From NCBI RefSeq assembly GCF_902497625.1, contig NZ_CABVGX010000032.1:1-64000 (forward strand): a stretch of 64,000 nt of DNA, written 5' to 3'. Made by a program: the position numbers and the translations under genes. This document shows positions 46,852-56,701 of this stretch, in pieces. The notes under the pieces are model-generated. The model was not told the DNA's origin, did not search any database, and worked only from the letters and a program-made list of their open reading frames with translations. This DNA comes from Pseudomonas fluorescens (lineage in GTDB: Bacteria; Pseudomonadota; Gammaproteobacteria; Pseudomonadales; Pseudomonadaceae). The number at the start of each line of letters is the position of its first letter. Position 1 is the first letter of the stretch.

Positions 46852-47840
46852 TGCGGGTTGGCTTCGCCTTGGCCTGTGCGTTGCTTGTGAGTTCGCTGTC
46901 GGCGTTGGCCGCACCGACTCCACAGTTGCGCCTGTTAGCCGAGCACGCGGTGGACGGCATGCACGGCGGCAACCTGTCCGGGTTGGCGCAGTGTGGCAAG
47001 GATTTGTGGACGGTGTCGGACCGCGACGACGGGCAGATCTACCGCCTCGACACCCGCCAAAGCACCTGGCAAGCGCAAACCGTGCACATCGATGCACCGC
47101 CGGTCCCCGACAGCGGTTTGCCTTGGGGTTTGCGCTCGCGCACCTGGGTCGCGTCTTTCGTTCGCGGGGGGGACCTGGATTTCGAAGGCATCACCTGCGA
47201 CAGCATTGGCACCCGTTACATCGTCAGTGAGTCGCACGCCGCTGTTTTGCAAGTGCCGCTGTTCGGCCCGGCGTCATGGCTGAAGATTTCGCCGATGCTG
47301 GTTCGCGAAGCGCGTGCCAGTGGCTTGCTGTTGAACTTCAACTCGTTGTTCGAGGGCCTGGCGATCAATCCAGACGGCGATCATTTGTGGCTCGCAGCCG
47401 AGCGCGAGCGGCGCGGTCTGCTGTTGCTCAAGCGCAAGCAAACTGTCTGGGATTGCGACGGCGGCTGCGTGCTGCTCAGCGAAGCCGGCAAGGAAATGCA
47501 GCCGCCGCAATTCAGCAAAACCAAGGCCGTCTCGCGGGATTTCGCTGATCTGTCCTTGTTCGACGGAAAGTTGTTCACCCTTGAACGCTTCGACCTGGAG
47601 ATCTGCCGTCGTGATGCGCACACCGCCAAGGTCGAACGCTGCTGGTCATTTGCCGATGAAGCAATGCTGCCGAACCGGCGCTATCCGCAACCCTACGGGC
47701 TGACTGAAGCGTTGGTGATCGACGCGGAGGGCGCCTGGGTCGGCATCGACAACAATTTCACTGCTCGCGCCGATGGCGAGCAGCGCCCGGTTGTCTGGCG
47801 TTTTGCCGCGCCGGAAGGTGGCTGGAGCGCCACGCCATGA
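46851..47840 (+). CDS. Secreted esterase-like phytase-family protein
   Basis: 329 residues with a clear signal peptide (RVGFALACALLVSSLSALAA). The body looks like a beta-propeller of the 'esterase-like activity of phytase' family, with repeated strand blocks such as GGNLSGLAQCGKDLWTVSDR and NSLFEGLAINPDGDHLWLA. It overlaps parE by 1 nt and the retropepsin-like gene by 4 nt. Substrate unknown; the position between parE and parC is conserved in Pseudomonas. Confidence 0.83.
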   Translation: MRVGFALACALLVSSLSALAAPTPQLRLLAEHAVDGMHGGNLSGLAQCGKDLWTVSDRDDGQIYRLDTRQSTWQAQTVHIDAPPVPDSGLPWGLRSRTWVASFVRGGDLDFEGITCDSIGTRYIVSESHAAVLQVPLFGPASWLKISPMLVREARASGLLLNFNSLFEGLAINPDGDHLWLAAERERRGLLLLKRKQTVWDCDGGCVLLSEAGKEMQPPQFSKTKAVSRDFADLSLFDGKLFTLERFDLEICRRDAHTAKVERCWSFADEAMLPNRRYPQPYGLTEALVIDAEGAWVGIDNNFTARADGEQRPVVWRFAAPEGGWSATP

Positions 47841-48361
47841 GCCAGCAGACGCCGGGCAAACGCATCGGCCGCGTGCTGATGGTGCTGGCCTGGTGCGCGG
47901 CGCTGTTTCTGGCCACGCGCTTTTTCGGCCAGTGGGAGCAGCGCCAGCAGAATCCCAATGCAGTGGTCAGCTCGGAGCAGGGCGAAGGTTTCATCGAAGT
48001 GAAACTGGTCGGCAACAGTCAGGGACACTTCGTCGCCAGTGGCCAGATCAACGGTCAGCCGGTGGATTTCATGCTGGATACCGGGGCGACTGATGTCGCC
48101 ATTCCCGGCGGCCTGGCGCAACGGCTGAAGCTTGAGAAAGGTTTCGCCGTGACGTTGAGCACCGCCAGTGGCCGAACCGAAGGCTATCGAACCCGCATCC
48201 AGCGTTTGCAACTGGGCGAAATTGTCCTGCGCGATATTCGCGGACTGGTCGTGCCAGGCCTTGAAGGCAACCAGGTGCTGCTCGGCATGAGCGCCCTGAA
48301 CCAACTTGAATTTACCCAGCGCGGTGGCACCATGCTGCTGCGCCAGACAACGAACCGATGA
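47837..48361 (+). CDS. Retropepsin-like aspartic protease, single-pass membrane protein
   Basis: 174 residues. An N-terminal membrane segment (VLMVLAWCAALFLATRFF) precedes a retropepsin-like domain with the catalytic triad DTGATDVAIP, the TIGR02281-type clan AA family. Such proteins dimerise to make one active site, probably in the periplasm. It overlaps the esterase gene by 4 nt and ends 7 nt before parC. Confidence 0.87.
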   Translation: MSQQTPGKRIGRVLMVLAWCAALFLATRFFGQWEQRQQNPNAVVSSEQGEGFIEVKLVGNSQGHFVASGQINGQPVDFMLDTGATDVAIPGGLAQRLKLEKGFAVTLSTASGRTEGYRTRIQRLQLGEIVLRDIRGLVVPGLEGNQVLLGMSALNQLEFTQRGGTMLLRQTTNR

Positions 48362-48368
48362 GGCCCGC

Positions 48369-50636
48369 ATGAGCGACATCCTTGCAGACAGCTTAGACGG
48401 CATTGAACGCCGATCGCTGGCTGACTTCACCGAAAGTGCCTACCTCAACTATTCCATGTACGTGATCATGGACCGTGCCTTGCCGCATATCGGCGACGGC
48501 CTGAAACCGGTACAGCGACGCATTATCTACGCCATGAGCGAGCTGGGCCTGGATGCCGACTCCAAGCACAAGAAATCGGCGCGAACCGTCGGTGACGTGC
48601 TCGGCAAGTTTCACCCGCACGGCGACTCGGCGTGCTACGAAGCCATGGTCCTGATGGCCCAACCGTTCAGCTATCGCTATACGCTGGTCGACGGTCAGGG
48701 CAACTGGGGTGCGCCGGATGATCCGAAGTCCTTCGCCGCCATGCGTTACACCGAAGCGCGGCTGTCGCGCTATTCCGAAGTGCTGCTCAGCGAACTGGGC
48801 CAGGGCACGGCGGACTGGGGCCCGAACTTCGACGGCACCCTCGATGAGCCCTTGGTGTTGCCGGCGCGTCTGCCGAATATCCTGCTCAATGGCACCACCG
48901 GCATTGCCGTCGGCATGGCCACCGATGTACCGCCGCACAACCTGCGCGAGGTGGCGACCGCTTGCGTTCGCTTGCTCGACGAGCCCAAAGCCACGGTTGA
49001 ACAACTCTGCGAGCATATCCAGGGCCCGGATTATCCGACCGAAGCAGAAATCATCACGCCGCGCGCCGACCTGCTGAAAATGTACGAAACCGGCAAGGGC
49101 TCAGTGCGCATGCGCGCTGTTTACCACATTGAAGACGGCGACATCATCGTCACCGCGTTGCCGCATCAGGTTTCCGGCGCCAAGGTACTGGAACAGATCG
49201 CGGCCATGATGCAAGCCAAGCCGTCCAAGGCGCCGCAGATTGCCGATTTGCGTGATGAGTCCGATCACGAAAACCCGTGCCGCATCGTGATCATCCCGGG
49301 CGCACGGAAAAACTTCGACCACGATGCGCTGATGCAGCACTTGTTCGCCAGCACCGAGCTTGAATCGAGCTACCGGGTCAACATCAATATCATTGGTCTG
49401 GATGGCAAGCCGCAGTTGAAAAACCTGCGCGCGCTGTTGGTGGAGTGGCTGGAGTTCCGCGTGCGGACAGTGCGCAGGCGTTTGCAATTCCGCCTCGACA
49501 AGGTCGAGCGTCGCCTGCACCTGTTGGATGGTTTGCTGATTGCGTACCTCAATCTGGATGAAGTGATCCACATCATCCGCACCGAGGAGCACCCCAAAGC
49601 AGCATTAATCGCACGTTTCGCCCTGAGCGAAATCCAGGCCGACTACATTCTCGACACCCGTTTGCGTCAGTTGGCGCGACTGGAAGAAATGAAGTTGCGT
49701 GCCGAGCAGGATGAACTGCTCAAGGAACAAGCCAAGCTGCAAGCCTTGCTGGGCAGCGAAGCCAAACTGAAGAAACTGGTACGCACCGAGCTGATCAAGG
49801 ACGCCGAAACGTACGGTGATGACCGTCGTTCGCCAATCGTCGAGCGCGCTGAAGCCAAGGCACTGACTGAGCACGACCTGTTGCCGAACGAGAAAGTGAC
49901 TGTGGTCCTGTCGGAAAAAGGCTGGGTTCGCTCCGCCAAAGGGCATGACATTGATGCTACAGGTCTTTCCTACAAAGCCGGGGACGGTTTCAAAGCGTTG
50001 GCGCCGGGGCGTTCCAACCAGTTTGCGGTATTTATCGACTCCACAGGGCGCAGCTATTCGGTGCCGTCGCACACCTTGCCATCAGCACGGGGCCAGGGCG
50101 AACCCTTGACCGGCCGCCTGACGCCGCCGCCGGGCGCGAGTTTCGAGTGCGTGCTGATGCCGGAAGACGATTCACTTTATGTGATCGCCTCCGACGCCGG
50201 TTACGGGTTTGTGGTCAAGGGCGAAGACTTCCAGGCGAAGAACAAGGCCGGCAAGGCCCTGCTGAGTCTGCCGAACAATTCCAAAGTCATTCTGCCGCGT
50301 CCGGTCTCCGATCGCGAAAATAACTGGCTGGCCTCGGTCACGACCGAAGGTCGCCTGTTGATCTTCAAGATCAGCGATCTGCCACAATTAGGTAAGGGCA
50401 AGGGTAACAAGATCATCGGGATTTCCGGTGAGCGTGTGGCCAGCCGCGAAGAATACGTCACCGACATCGCGGTTTTACCGGAAGGTGCCACCCTGGTGCT
50501 ACAGGCCGGAAAACGTACCTTGTCACTTAAAGCGGACGACCTTGAACATTACAAAGGCGAGCGGGGACGTCGCGGTAACAAATTGCCACGTGGCTTCCAG
50601 CGAGTGGATGCACTGCTCGTCGAAAACCTCAATTAG
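48369..50636 (+). CDS. parC: DNA topoisomerase IV subunit A
   Basis: 755 residues from the ATG at 48369; the open frame to 48306 lies inside the previous gene and is rejected. The catalytic Tyr127 is in AMRYTEARL. The quinolone-resistance region reads HPHGDSACYEAM with Ser87 and Glu91, the unmutated state. A reduced C-terminal beta-pinwheel follows (GRSYSVPSHTLP, KVILPRPVSDREN). It partners with ParE encoded upstream. Confidence 0.97.
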   Translation: MSDILADSLDGIERRSLADFTESAYLNYSMYVIMDRALPHIGDGLKPVQRRIIYAMSELGLDADSKHKKSARTVGDVLGKFHPHGDSACYEAMVLMAQPFSYRYTLVDGQGNWGAPDDPKSFAAMRYTEARLSRYSEVLLSELGQGTADWGPNFDGTLDEPLVLPARLPNILLNGTTGIAVGMATDVPPHNLREVATACVRLLDEPKATVEQLCEHIQGPDYPTEAEIITPRADLLKMYETGKGSVRMRAVYHIEDGDIIVTALPHQVSGAKVLEQIAAMMQAKPSKAPQIADLRDESDHENPCRIVIIPGARKNFDHDALMQHLFASTELESSYRVNINIIGLDGKPQLKNLRALLVEWLEFRVRTVRRRLQFRLDKVERRLHLLDGLLIAYLNLDEVIHIIRTEEHPKAALIARFALSEIQADYILDTRLRQLARLEEMKLRAEQDELLKEQAKLQALLGSEAKLKKLVRTELIKDAETYGDDRRSPIVERAEAKALTEHDLLPNEKVTVVLSEKGWVRSAKGHDIDATGLSYKAGDGFKALAPGRSNQFAVFIDSTGRSYSVPSHTLPSARGQGEPLTGRLTPPPGASFECVLMPEDDSLYVIASDAGYGFVVKGEDFQAKNKAGKALLSLPNNSKVILPRPVSDRENNWLASVTTEGRLLIFKISDLPQLGKGKGNKIIGISGERVASREEYVTDIAVLPEGATLVLQAGKRTLSLKADDLEHYKGERGRRGNKLPRGFQRVDALLVENLN

Positions 50637-50821
50637 CCGAGAATGCCATCCTAGAGCGCTCTATCTGCGAAATAACGCGTAGATCGGTGCTTTGGCGCTG
50701 GAGTCGGAAGGCATATTCACGGATGATATGGCCTTTCCAGCGCCGGCGTGGCCGAGCGTTCTTCATATTTATTGAGTATTTTCACTGTGGTCAGCCTTGT
50801 GGCGGCCACCGGGATGGGACG

Positions 50822-51532
50822 ATGACTGCTCTGCGCCTTCCTTTTATTTTAATGCTCGCTGGCGTTCTTGGCCTGGCGGGTTGCAGCGTACACCAGCCAG
50901 TGTCGTTGTATCAGCTGGACAGCGGCAGTCCGGCGCCGCCTGCGCAAAGCACAGGCATGGCCGTTTTACTGGGACCGGTAACCGTGGCGGATTACCTGCA
51001 GCGCGAAACGCTGCTGCAGCGTCAGGCGGATGGCAGTTTGCAGGCATCCACCGACGGCCGCTGGGCCGGTAGCCTGTCTTCCGACATCGATCAGCTGTTG
51101 CTGCGCCAGGTCGCAGGGCATCTGGACAGCCAGCGCGTTGTGCTGTCGCCGGCGACCGCTGGCTTTACACCGGATGTTCAGGTCCTGTTGAGCATCACCC
51201 GTCTGGACTCTGGTGAATCGCAACCGGCGATCCTCGATGCGCAGTGGCGCCTGATCGACCGTCGCGGCAAGGTGCGCGACAACCGCATCGTTCATCTGCA
51301 GGAAGAGCATGGGGGCGGTACGGCTGCTCAAGTCCAGGCACAAGGTCTTTTGCTGCAGCGTCTGGCCGAGCAGTTGGCGATAGCGCTCAAGCCACTGGCC
51401 AATCAGCCGCCAATCGCCGAAGCCCGCAAGCCCGCTGCCAAACCAGCGGCGCCAGCGGCGGAAAAAGATAAGCAGCCGAAGATTCCGATGGCCTCGCCGA
51501 TTCGTACGGACATGGAAGTGTTCAGGTTCTGA
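50822..51532 (+). CDS. PqiC/ABC-type transport auxiliary lipoprotein
   Basis: 236 residues from the ATG at 50822; an extension to 50687 is rejected because this start gives a proper lipoprotein signal with lipobox LGLAGC. The mature domain (YQLDSG, VLLGPVTVADYLQRETLL, DIDQLLLRQVAGHL) matches the PqiC-like outer-membrane lipoproteins of lipid-transport systems. An Ala/Pro/Lys-rich low-complexity tail precedes the C terminus. No PqiA/PqiB partner is nearby. Confidence 0.82.
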   Translation: MTALRLPFILMLAGVLGLAGCSVHQPVSLYQLDSGSPAPPAQSTGMAVLLGPVTVADYLQRETLLQRQADGSLQASTDGRWAGSLSSDIDQLLLRQVAGHLDSQRVVLSPATAGFTPDVQVLLSITRLDSGESQPAILDAQWRLIDRRGKVRDNRIVHLQEEHGGGTAAQVQAQGLLLQRLAEQLAIALKPLANQPPIAEARKPAAKPAAPAAEKDKQPKIPMASPIRTDMEVFRF

Positions 51533-51727
51533 TGTTGCCGGGTTCAAGACAAAGCCTGCAGTGATGCGGGCTTTGTTGTATCTGCGGGGTGGGTTTTCAT
51601 CGTGTCTGCTGGCCTTATCGCTGACCAGCCAGTTCCACAGATGTTGGCTGTTCACGCGATACTGGGTTCACCACCGGTGCGGTAGGTGCTGGCTTGCCAG
51701 CGATTGCGGCGGTACAGGCAACAAAAA

Positions 51728-51757
51728 AGCCCGCAGACAATCACTCGTCTGCGGGCT
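51728..51757. terminator. Bidirectional Rho-independent terminator
   Basis: AGCCCGCAGAC (51728-51738) pairs exactly with GTCTGCGGGCT (51747-51757) over an 8-nt loop. An A-run lies before it and TCTTT after, so it can end both the PqiC-like gene and the convergent Smp-like gene. Confidence 0.9.
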
Positions 51758-51778
51758 TCTTTGCATCAGGGCTACTGC

Positions 51779-53317
51779 TTAAGCCTGACGCTCATGCATC
51801 CGCGCCAGTTGCCGTTCCAGCATTGAGGGGTACGGCTCCATCAATCGTTCTACGCAGCAAGCTCCCTCAGGGCTGGCTATCGGACGGATCCGCGCACGCT
51901 GGCGGATCAGCGGGTCGTCATTGATCTTGCGTTCCACCAGCAGCAGATTGCGGCTATGTTGCGACAAGGCCAGGGCATCCTGGGCAGTCTCGGTCAGCAG
52001 CAGGTCGATCTGGCTCAGGCCGAACAACTCGTCACCTAAGGTCAGACCCAGCTGCAATTGCAGGGTAATGCCGCTGTCCGCGACTTCGATCTGCAACTGA
52101 TGACCCAGCGCTCGCAGCAATTCACCACAGCAAATTGCATTGGTCAGGTAATCGTCACCGCTGGTTTCACTGTGGAACAGCATCAGCGTGCTGCCATCAT
52201 TAAGCGTGTGCAATTCGCTCTCGTACAGCGAAGCGGCCTGATTGAGGCAATCACGATAACGTTTGAGCAATTCTTCCAGGCGAGCGCGCGGCAAGCGGCG
52301 CAGTTGATCCTGAGCGCCCAGTTGCACGGCGAGCACTGCACTGTGTTGCGGGACGTTCGATGGTTGCGGCTTCACCAGTGGTTTTGGCGCAGTGCCTACG
52401 GAGACATCACGCAGGTCGGCGAACGGGTCTTCGTCGTCCTCGTCATCTTCAACAGTGCTGACAACGCGCTTCGGCGCGGGCTTCAGCGCCGCTACCGGGC
52501 GACTCTCATCAAAGCTCGGATCGCGCAGGTTACGCACTTCGAAGGCTGGATCGGCATCTTCGTCGTCCTCGACGTCCTCGACGTCTGCAAACTCTGGCTC
52601 TGGCTCGGGTTCCGGCTCGACCGGTTCCGGCGCGTAGCTGGCGTGCAGTTGGCGAGCCAGGTCGCCGATTTCGTCCTGGCGGCCGGTGCCCGGCGTATAT
52701 TCGTCTATGTTGCGCAGCCAGACACGTAGTTGCATCAGCGGTGTGGTCAGGTTGCGACCAAGGCGCAAGCTCAAGGCCAGCGCCAGTGCCAGCAGAATGG
52801 CGCTGAGGATACCCATGCTCTGCAGGCTGATGGTCATCGGCTGCTGGAACTGATCCATGTCCAGACTGATGCGCAACTGCCCGGCAGTTACATCCTGGAA
52901 AGTGATCTTGCTCTGATACATGCCCTCGGCTTCGCCCAGCAGGCTGTGCTTGGGGCGCTGACCGGCTTCGGCGAGGATGCGGTTATCCGGGCTGTAGATG
53001 GCCGCATGGGCCACCAGCTTGTTCTTGGTCAGGTTGTTGAGCAGCACGTTGAGGCTGAGGATGTCGTTGGACACCAATAGCTCGGTTGCCGAAGTGGCGG
53101 TCTGCGTGGTCAGGCTTTCACCCAGCGCATCGGCCTGTTCGTGCATGGCCTGCTTGAACTGCAAACCCATCACACAGGCGTAGATCACCAGGGCCAGAGC
53201 GACCAGGATCACGTTATGGCTGGCGATGCGAAGTGCAATCGGTACACGGCGATGACGCAGTGCACGGAAGATCAGCAGAAAGAAGTTGTCGGTTTTTACT
53301 GGCGTAGGCCGGTTCAC
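51779..53317 (-). CDS. Smp/YtjB (AhpA)-like membrane protein next to serB
   Basis: 512 residues from a GTG at 53317; an ATG at 53380 is possible but overlaps a likely promoter (TATACT). The protein has a basic N terminus, a first membrane segment (VILVALALVIYACVMG), a periplasmic domain, a second membrane segment (GILSAILLALALALSLRLG) and a HAMP-like stretch. A long acidic linker (PEPEPEPEF, then DVEDDEDADP) leads to a C-terminal globular domain resembling nucleotide-cyclase folds. Divergent linkage to serB matches smp/ytjB of other gammaproteobacteria. Function uncertain. Confidence 0.8.
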   Translation of the reverse strand: MNRPTPVKTDNFFLLIFRALRHRRVPIALRIASHNVILVALALVIYACVMGLQFKQAMHEQADALGESLTTQTATSATELLVSNDILSLNVLLNNLTKNKLVAHAAIYSPDNRILAEAGQRPKHSLLGEAEGMYQSKITFQDVTAGQLRISLDMDQFQQPMTISLQSMGILSAILLALALALSLRLGRNLTTPLMQLRVWLRNIDEYTPGTGRQDEIGDLARQLHASYAPEPVEPEPEPEPEFADVEDVEDDEDADPAFEVRNLRDPSFDESRPVAALKPAPKRVVSTVEDDEDDEDPFADLRDVSVGTAPKPLVKPQPSNVPQHSAVLAVQLGAQDQLRRLPRARLEELLKRYRDCLNQAASLYESELHTLNDGSTLMLFHSETSGDDYLTNAICCGELLRALGHQLQIEVADSGITLQLQLGLTLGDELFGLSQIDLLLTETAQDALALSQHSRNLLLVERKINDDPLIRQRARIRPIASPEGACCVERLMEPYPSMLERQLARMHERQA

Positions 53318-53451
53318 TTGAGCTCGGCTCTTTGTCCGTGAAGTTGACGCGCAGTATAGCGACAGGCCCAGTACCGGCAAAGCGTTGACGGTGCCCGATG
53401 GTCACTGAAAGTGGGTAGAATGCGGTTTTTTTCCACCTGCGGGGGTGCGCC

Positions 53452-54666
53452 TTGCGCGAAATCGTCCTGATAAACATCACGGGGGTCGACCGTCCGGGTC
53501 TGACTGCGGCCATTACCGGTGTTCTGGCCCAGGGTGGTGTGAACATTCTCGACATCGGTCAGGCAGTGATCCACGACACCCTGTCCTTCGGCATCCTGGT
53601 TGAAATTCCCGACACTGATCAGGGCAAGTCGGTACTCAAGGACATTCTGTTCAAAGGCTACGAGCTCGATCAGCAGGTGCGCTTCACGCCGGTGTCCGAA
53701 GAGGATTACCAGCAGTGGGTCGGCAATCAGGGCAAAAAGCGTCACATTGTCACCCTGTTGACGCGCAAAGTGACGGCAGAGCAATTGCAGCGCGTGAGTT
53801 CCATCACCGCCAAATATGGCCTGAACATCGATCACATCGATCGTTTGTCCGGGCGTATGCCGCTGGACACCCCGGCCGACAAGGGCAAGGGTTGCATCGA
53901 GTTCTCCGTGCGTGGAGAAGCGGCTGATTCCCAGGCATTGCGCGCCGAATTCCTCAGTGTCGCGCAGGAACTGAACGTCGATATCGCGTTTCAGGAGGAT
54001 TCGCTGTTTCGCCGCAACCGCCGTCTGGCGGTGTTCGACATGGACTCGACGCTGATCGAGGCCGAGGTCATCGACGAACTGGCGAAAGCGGCCGGCGTGG
54101 GTGAGCAGGTGTCGGCCATCACCGAGCGGGCCATGGCGGGTGAGCTGGATTTCCGTGCCAGCTTCAAGGAGCGTCTGGCTCTTTTACAAGGGCTGGATGT
54201 CAGCGTGCTCGACTCCATCGGCGCGTCGCTGCGCCTGACTGAAGGTGCCGAAACCTTGTTCGCCGAGCTCAAGCGGCTGGGCTACAAGACTGCAATTCTG
54301 TCAGGTGGCTTTACCTATTTCGCCAAGCAACTGCAGGCCAAACTGGGCATCGATTATGTGTTCGCCAATGAGTTGGAAGTGGTCGACGGCAAGGTCACCG
54401 GTGTCGCGGTCGAGCCGATTGTAGATGCGCAGCGCAAGGCTGATTTGTTGAAACAGCTGGCGCACAAGGAAGGCTTGCGGCTGGAGCAGACTATTGCGGT
54501 CGGCGACGGTGCCAACGATTTGCCGATGCTGGCGATTGCCGGGCTGGGCGTGGCCTTCCGCGCCAAGCCACTGGTAAAGCAGTCGGCGAAGCAGGCGATT
54601 TCCACGTTGGGGCTGGATGGGGTGTTGTATTTGCTGGGCTTTCGCGATCGGGACGGGCAGCTCTGA
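53452..54666 (+). CDS. serB: Phosphoserine phosphatase with two ACT domains
   Basis: 404 residues. Two ACT-type regulatory domains (about 1-80 and 98-178) precede a HAD phosphatase with the nucleophile motif FDMDSTL (Asp196) and the metal site GDGANDLPML. It makes serine from phosphoserine. The start is TTG at 53452 behind GGGGGTG. The double-ACT form is longer than the enterobacterial enzyme and typical of Pseudomonas. Confidence 0.95.
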   Translation: MREIVLINITGVDRPGLTAAITGVLAQGGVNILDIGQAVIHDTLSFGILVEIPDTDQGKSVLKDILFKGYELDQQVRFTPVSEEDYQQWVGNQGKKRHIVTLLTRKVTAEQLQRVSSITAKYGLNIDHIDRLSGRMPLDTPADKGKGCIEFSVRGEAADSQALRAEFLSVAQELNVDIAFQEDSLFRRNRRLAVFDMDSTLIEAEVIDELAKAAGVGEQVSAITERAMAGELDFRASFKERLALLQGLDVSVLDSIGASLRLTEGAETLFAELKRLGYKTAILSGGFTYFAKQLQAKLGIDYVFANELEVVDGKVTGVAVEPIVDAQRKADLLKQLAHKEGLRLEQTIAVGDGANDLPMLAIAGLGVAFRAKPLVKQSAKQAISTLGLDGVLYLLGFRDRDGQL

Positions 54667-54709
54667 ATTCTTAATCGCTTGATTCGGCCTCTTCGTCGGA
54701 ACGCCGCCC

Positions 54710-54794
54710 GGAGCAAGCTCGCTCCCACAGGGTTCTGGTGTGTGAGTCAGATAGTCTGCACACCAGGGATCCTGTGGGAGCGAGCCTGCTCGCG
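54710..54794. repeat. REP doublet after serB
   Basis: GGAGCAAGCTCGCTCCCACAGG (54710-54731) is the inverse of CCTGTGGGAGCGAGCCTGCT and four more bases (54771-54794), with a few mismatches. An inner CTGGTGTG/CACACCAG pair extends the fold. It lies between convergent serB and the PilZ-like gene. Confidence 0.82.
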
Positions 54795-54823
54795 AATGGC
54801 ATCACCGCAGGCTCGGGCTCACC

Positions 54824-56611
54824 TCAGAGCGTCTTCCACAACGAATCAAAATCTTCTTCCGCGCTGACCGCGCCGCCCCCTGCCGCGTTGTCGTTTCTGG
54901 CGGTCTCCAGCGAGCGATAAGCGAACTGGTTGAAGCTGTTGGTGCTCGCCACCCGTCTATCCAGCCCGGCGCGGCGTTCCTCTCCGTTGGTGTTGATAAC
55001 GACCTTGTTGCCTTCCTGAAACGGCAGTCGCGGCGTGAGCAGCGTAGCGGGCAGGTCAATTGCGCTGATCGCTGGCAACAGCAATCCACGAAGATAATGA
55101 CTGTGATCGTCGCGCGTGCGCACCAATTGCAGTCCGCAGGGTTCGGCATAGGGCGCAACTTGCTCGATGCCCATTTGCGTGCCACCGCCGCGGACCTGAC
55201 GAATCCAGCGCACCACGGCAATGCTCCAGCCTTGCCCGGCGGAATCCTCGATGCCGACCATTTCCCCGGCCTGCAATTCAGCAGGTACCGCGCCGGGCCA
55301 GGCCAGGCAATAACCGCCTGGGCTGTGATTGACTACCGGAAGCAGATAGGTCGGGAATTGCCGGTTGCGATCCGCCGCATCGTGGTTGTCATCAGTTTGC
55401 AGCTGCGCATATTCGATTTCTTCGTAAGGCAACATGGCATCCGCGGTGCCGTGGGGCGCGGCATCGAATGCATGACTCCATTGATCCTTGTCCCGACTGA
55501 TCGGCGATGTCGCAGCGAAGTGCGCAGGACGGGATACCGGGTTTTTCAGGATGTCGCTGAAAGAGCGTTGCCCGCCCAGATAAAAATGCAGCGCGCTCAT
55601 GCCCACGCACACATTCAACGTTCCCTGGCTGGGGGTGCGCTGAAAACTACGTTCGGCCGCCTGGCCCCAAGCCGCATGCAAGTGTTGCAACGTATCCTGG
55701 GTCAAGCCTGCCGGCACCGGCAGAGGTAAGTCGCTGTCGGTTTTTTGCAGATGGGCGTCGATGGCCGCGACCAGCGGCTGCGGATCGATGCCCAGTAGGG
55801 TCTCCTGCTGCTCGGCGCGAAATTTCGTCCGGTAGCGCGGCCCGATATCGAGGTCCGCCGCGACAGCGAACAGGCCGGTGGGCGGTTTTTCCGGCTGCAG
55901 CTTGAGCCACTGACTCCACGGTTCCAGCACTTCGGCAAGCCGCGCGATCTGGTTCTGGCGCAATTGATTACAGCGCGCGGCGCCCAGCAGCATTGCTGCC
56001 ACGTAAGTCTGTTCGACGCTCAGTTGATGCGTCTGGCTGGCCAGCTCATCCCGCACGCTGACCTGCTGAAGTCGATAGGTGCAGGCAATTCGATAGAGCT
56101 GATGCAGATCCAGCCAGAGGCCTTCAGGCACCGGGCTGTACAGTTGCGAGGCGCGGATCAGCGGTCCGTTGAGGCAGTGAATCGCCCGCTGCAGCGCCTG
56201 CGTGAGCAAGGGTGCACGGTCCTTGCTGAAGCGCGGTGCGATGCGCACGACGATCTGTTTGTAGCCAATCGCCAGATGGCCTTGCAGCGCCTGACACAGG
56301 TTGGCGATCTTGCGCGATCGTTCGTCGAGGACAATCGCCTGATGCAGGAAATGCCGTTCCAGATGCTTGCAGACGTAATACACCTCGGGCCGCAGCAGTT
56401 CGAGCATTTGCAAGCGGTTGTCGCTGGGCGTCAGCAACTGATTAAGCTCGCTCAAGCCTTGATAGAGCTGGCGAGCGGTCTCTCCGATGTTGGCTTTGGG
56501 CAAGTTAGCGATCCAGCGTTTCAGATCGCGCGGCGTGGCCTCGCAGAACGACAGACGCGTTTGCGTCGGAGTCGGGGCGCGTAATAAGAGTGGGGGACTG
56601 GTGTCATTCAT
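54824..56611 (-). CDS. Large protein with C-terminal PilZ-like domain (PA4958 type)
   Basis: 595 residues from the ATG at 56611 (another at 56623 adds four residues). The N-terminal 350 residues are helical and unassigned. The C-terminal part (about 415-500) has NHSPGG, which fits the (D/N)xSxxG half of the PilZ motif, with only a weak candidate for the RxxxR half (ADRNRQ); c-di-GMP binding is therefore possible but unproven. In P. aeruginosa the neighbour is fimX, a c-di-GMP protein; here serB is next and fimX is absent. Confidence 0.72.
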   Translation of the reverse strand: MNDTSPPLLLRAPTPTQTRLSFCEATPRDLKRWIANLPKANIGETARQLYQGLSELNQLLTPSDNRLQMLELLRPEVYYVCKHLERHFLHQAIVLDERSRKIANLCQALQGHLAIGYKQIVVRIAPRFSKDRAPLLTQALQRAIHCLNGPLIRASQLYSPVPEGLWLDLHQLYRIACTYRLQQVSVRDELASQTHQLSVEQTYVAAMLLGAARCNQLRQNQIARLAEVLEPWSQWLKLQPEKPPTGLFAVAADLDIGPRYRTKFRAEQQETLLGIDPQPLVAAIDAHLQKTDSDLPLPVPAGLTQDTLQHLHAAWGQAAERSFQRTPSQGTLNVCVGMSALHFYLGGQRSFSDILKNPVSRPAHFAATSPISRDKDQWSHAFDAAPHGTADAMLPYEEIEYAQLQTDDNHDAADRNRQFPTYLLPVVNHSPGGYCLAWPGAVPAELQAGEMVGIEDSAGQGWSIAVVRWIRQVRGGGTQMGIEQVAPYAEPCGLQLVRTRDDHSHYLRGLLLPAISAIDLPATLLTPRLPFQEGNKVVINTNGEERRAGLDRRVASTNSFNQFAYRSLETARNDNAAGGGAVSAEEDFDSLWKTL

Positions 56612-56640
56612 GCCCAAAACCATAGCAGAATCGGAACGGT

Positions 56641-56676
56641 AGGAGCTACCGCAGGCTCGGGCCTGCGGCAGTTCCT
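56641..56676. repeat. Single REP-type hairpin
   Basis: AGGAGCTACCGCAGGC (56641-56656) pairs with GCCTGCGGCAGTTCCT (56661-56676) with two mismatches and a 4-nt loop. It lies between the psd stop and the PilZ-like start, so it sits within the minus-strand gene series. Confidence 0.7.
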
Positions 56677-56701
56677 ATGAGGATGGCCTAAAGACGCTGA
56701 T

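Noticed and set aside
44860..47097. 745-codon open frame antisense to parE
   Set aside because: parE is certain on the plus strand; the reverse frame is low-complexity in composition and has no ribosome site or motif.
48629..48641. Quinolone-resistance mutation in parC
   Set aside because: Ser87 and Glu91 are the susceptible-type residues.
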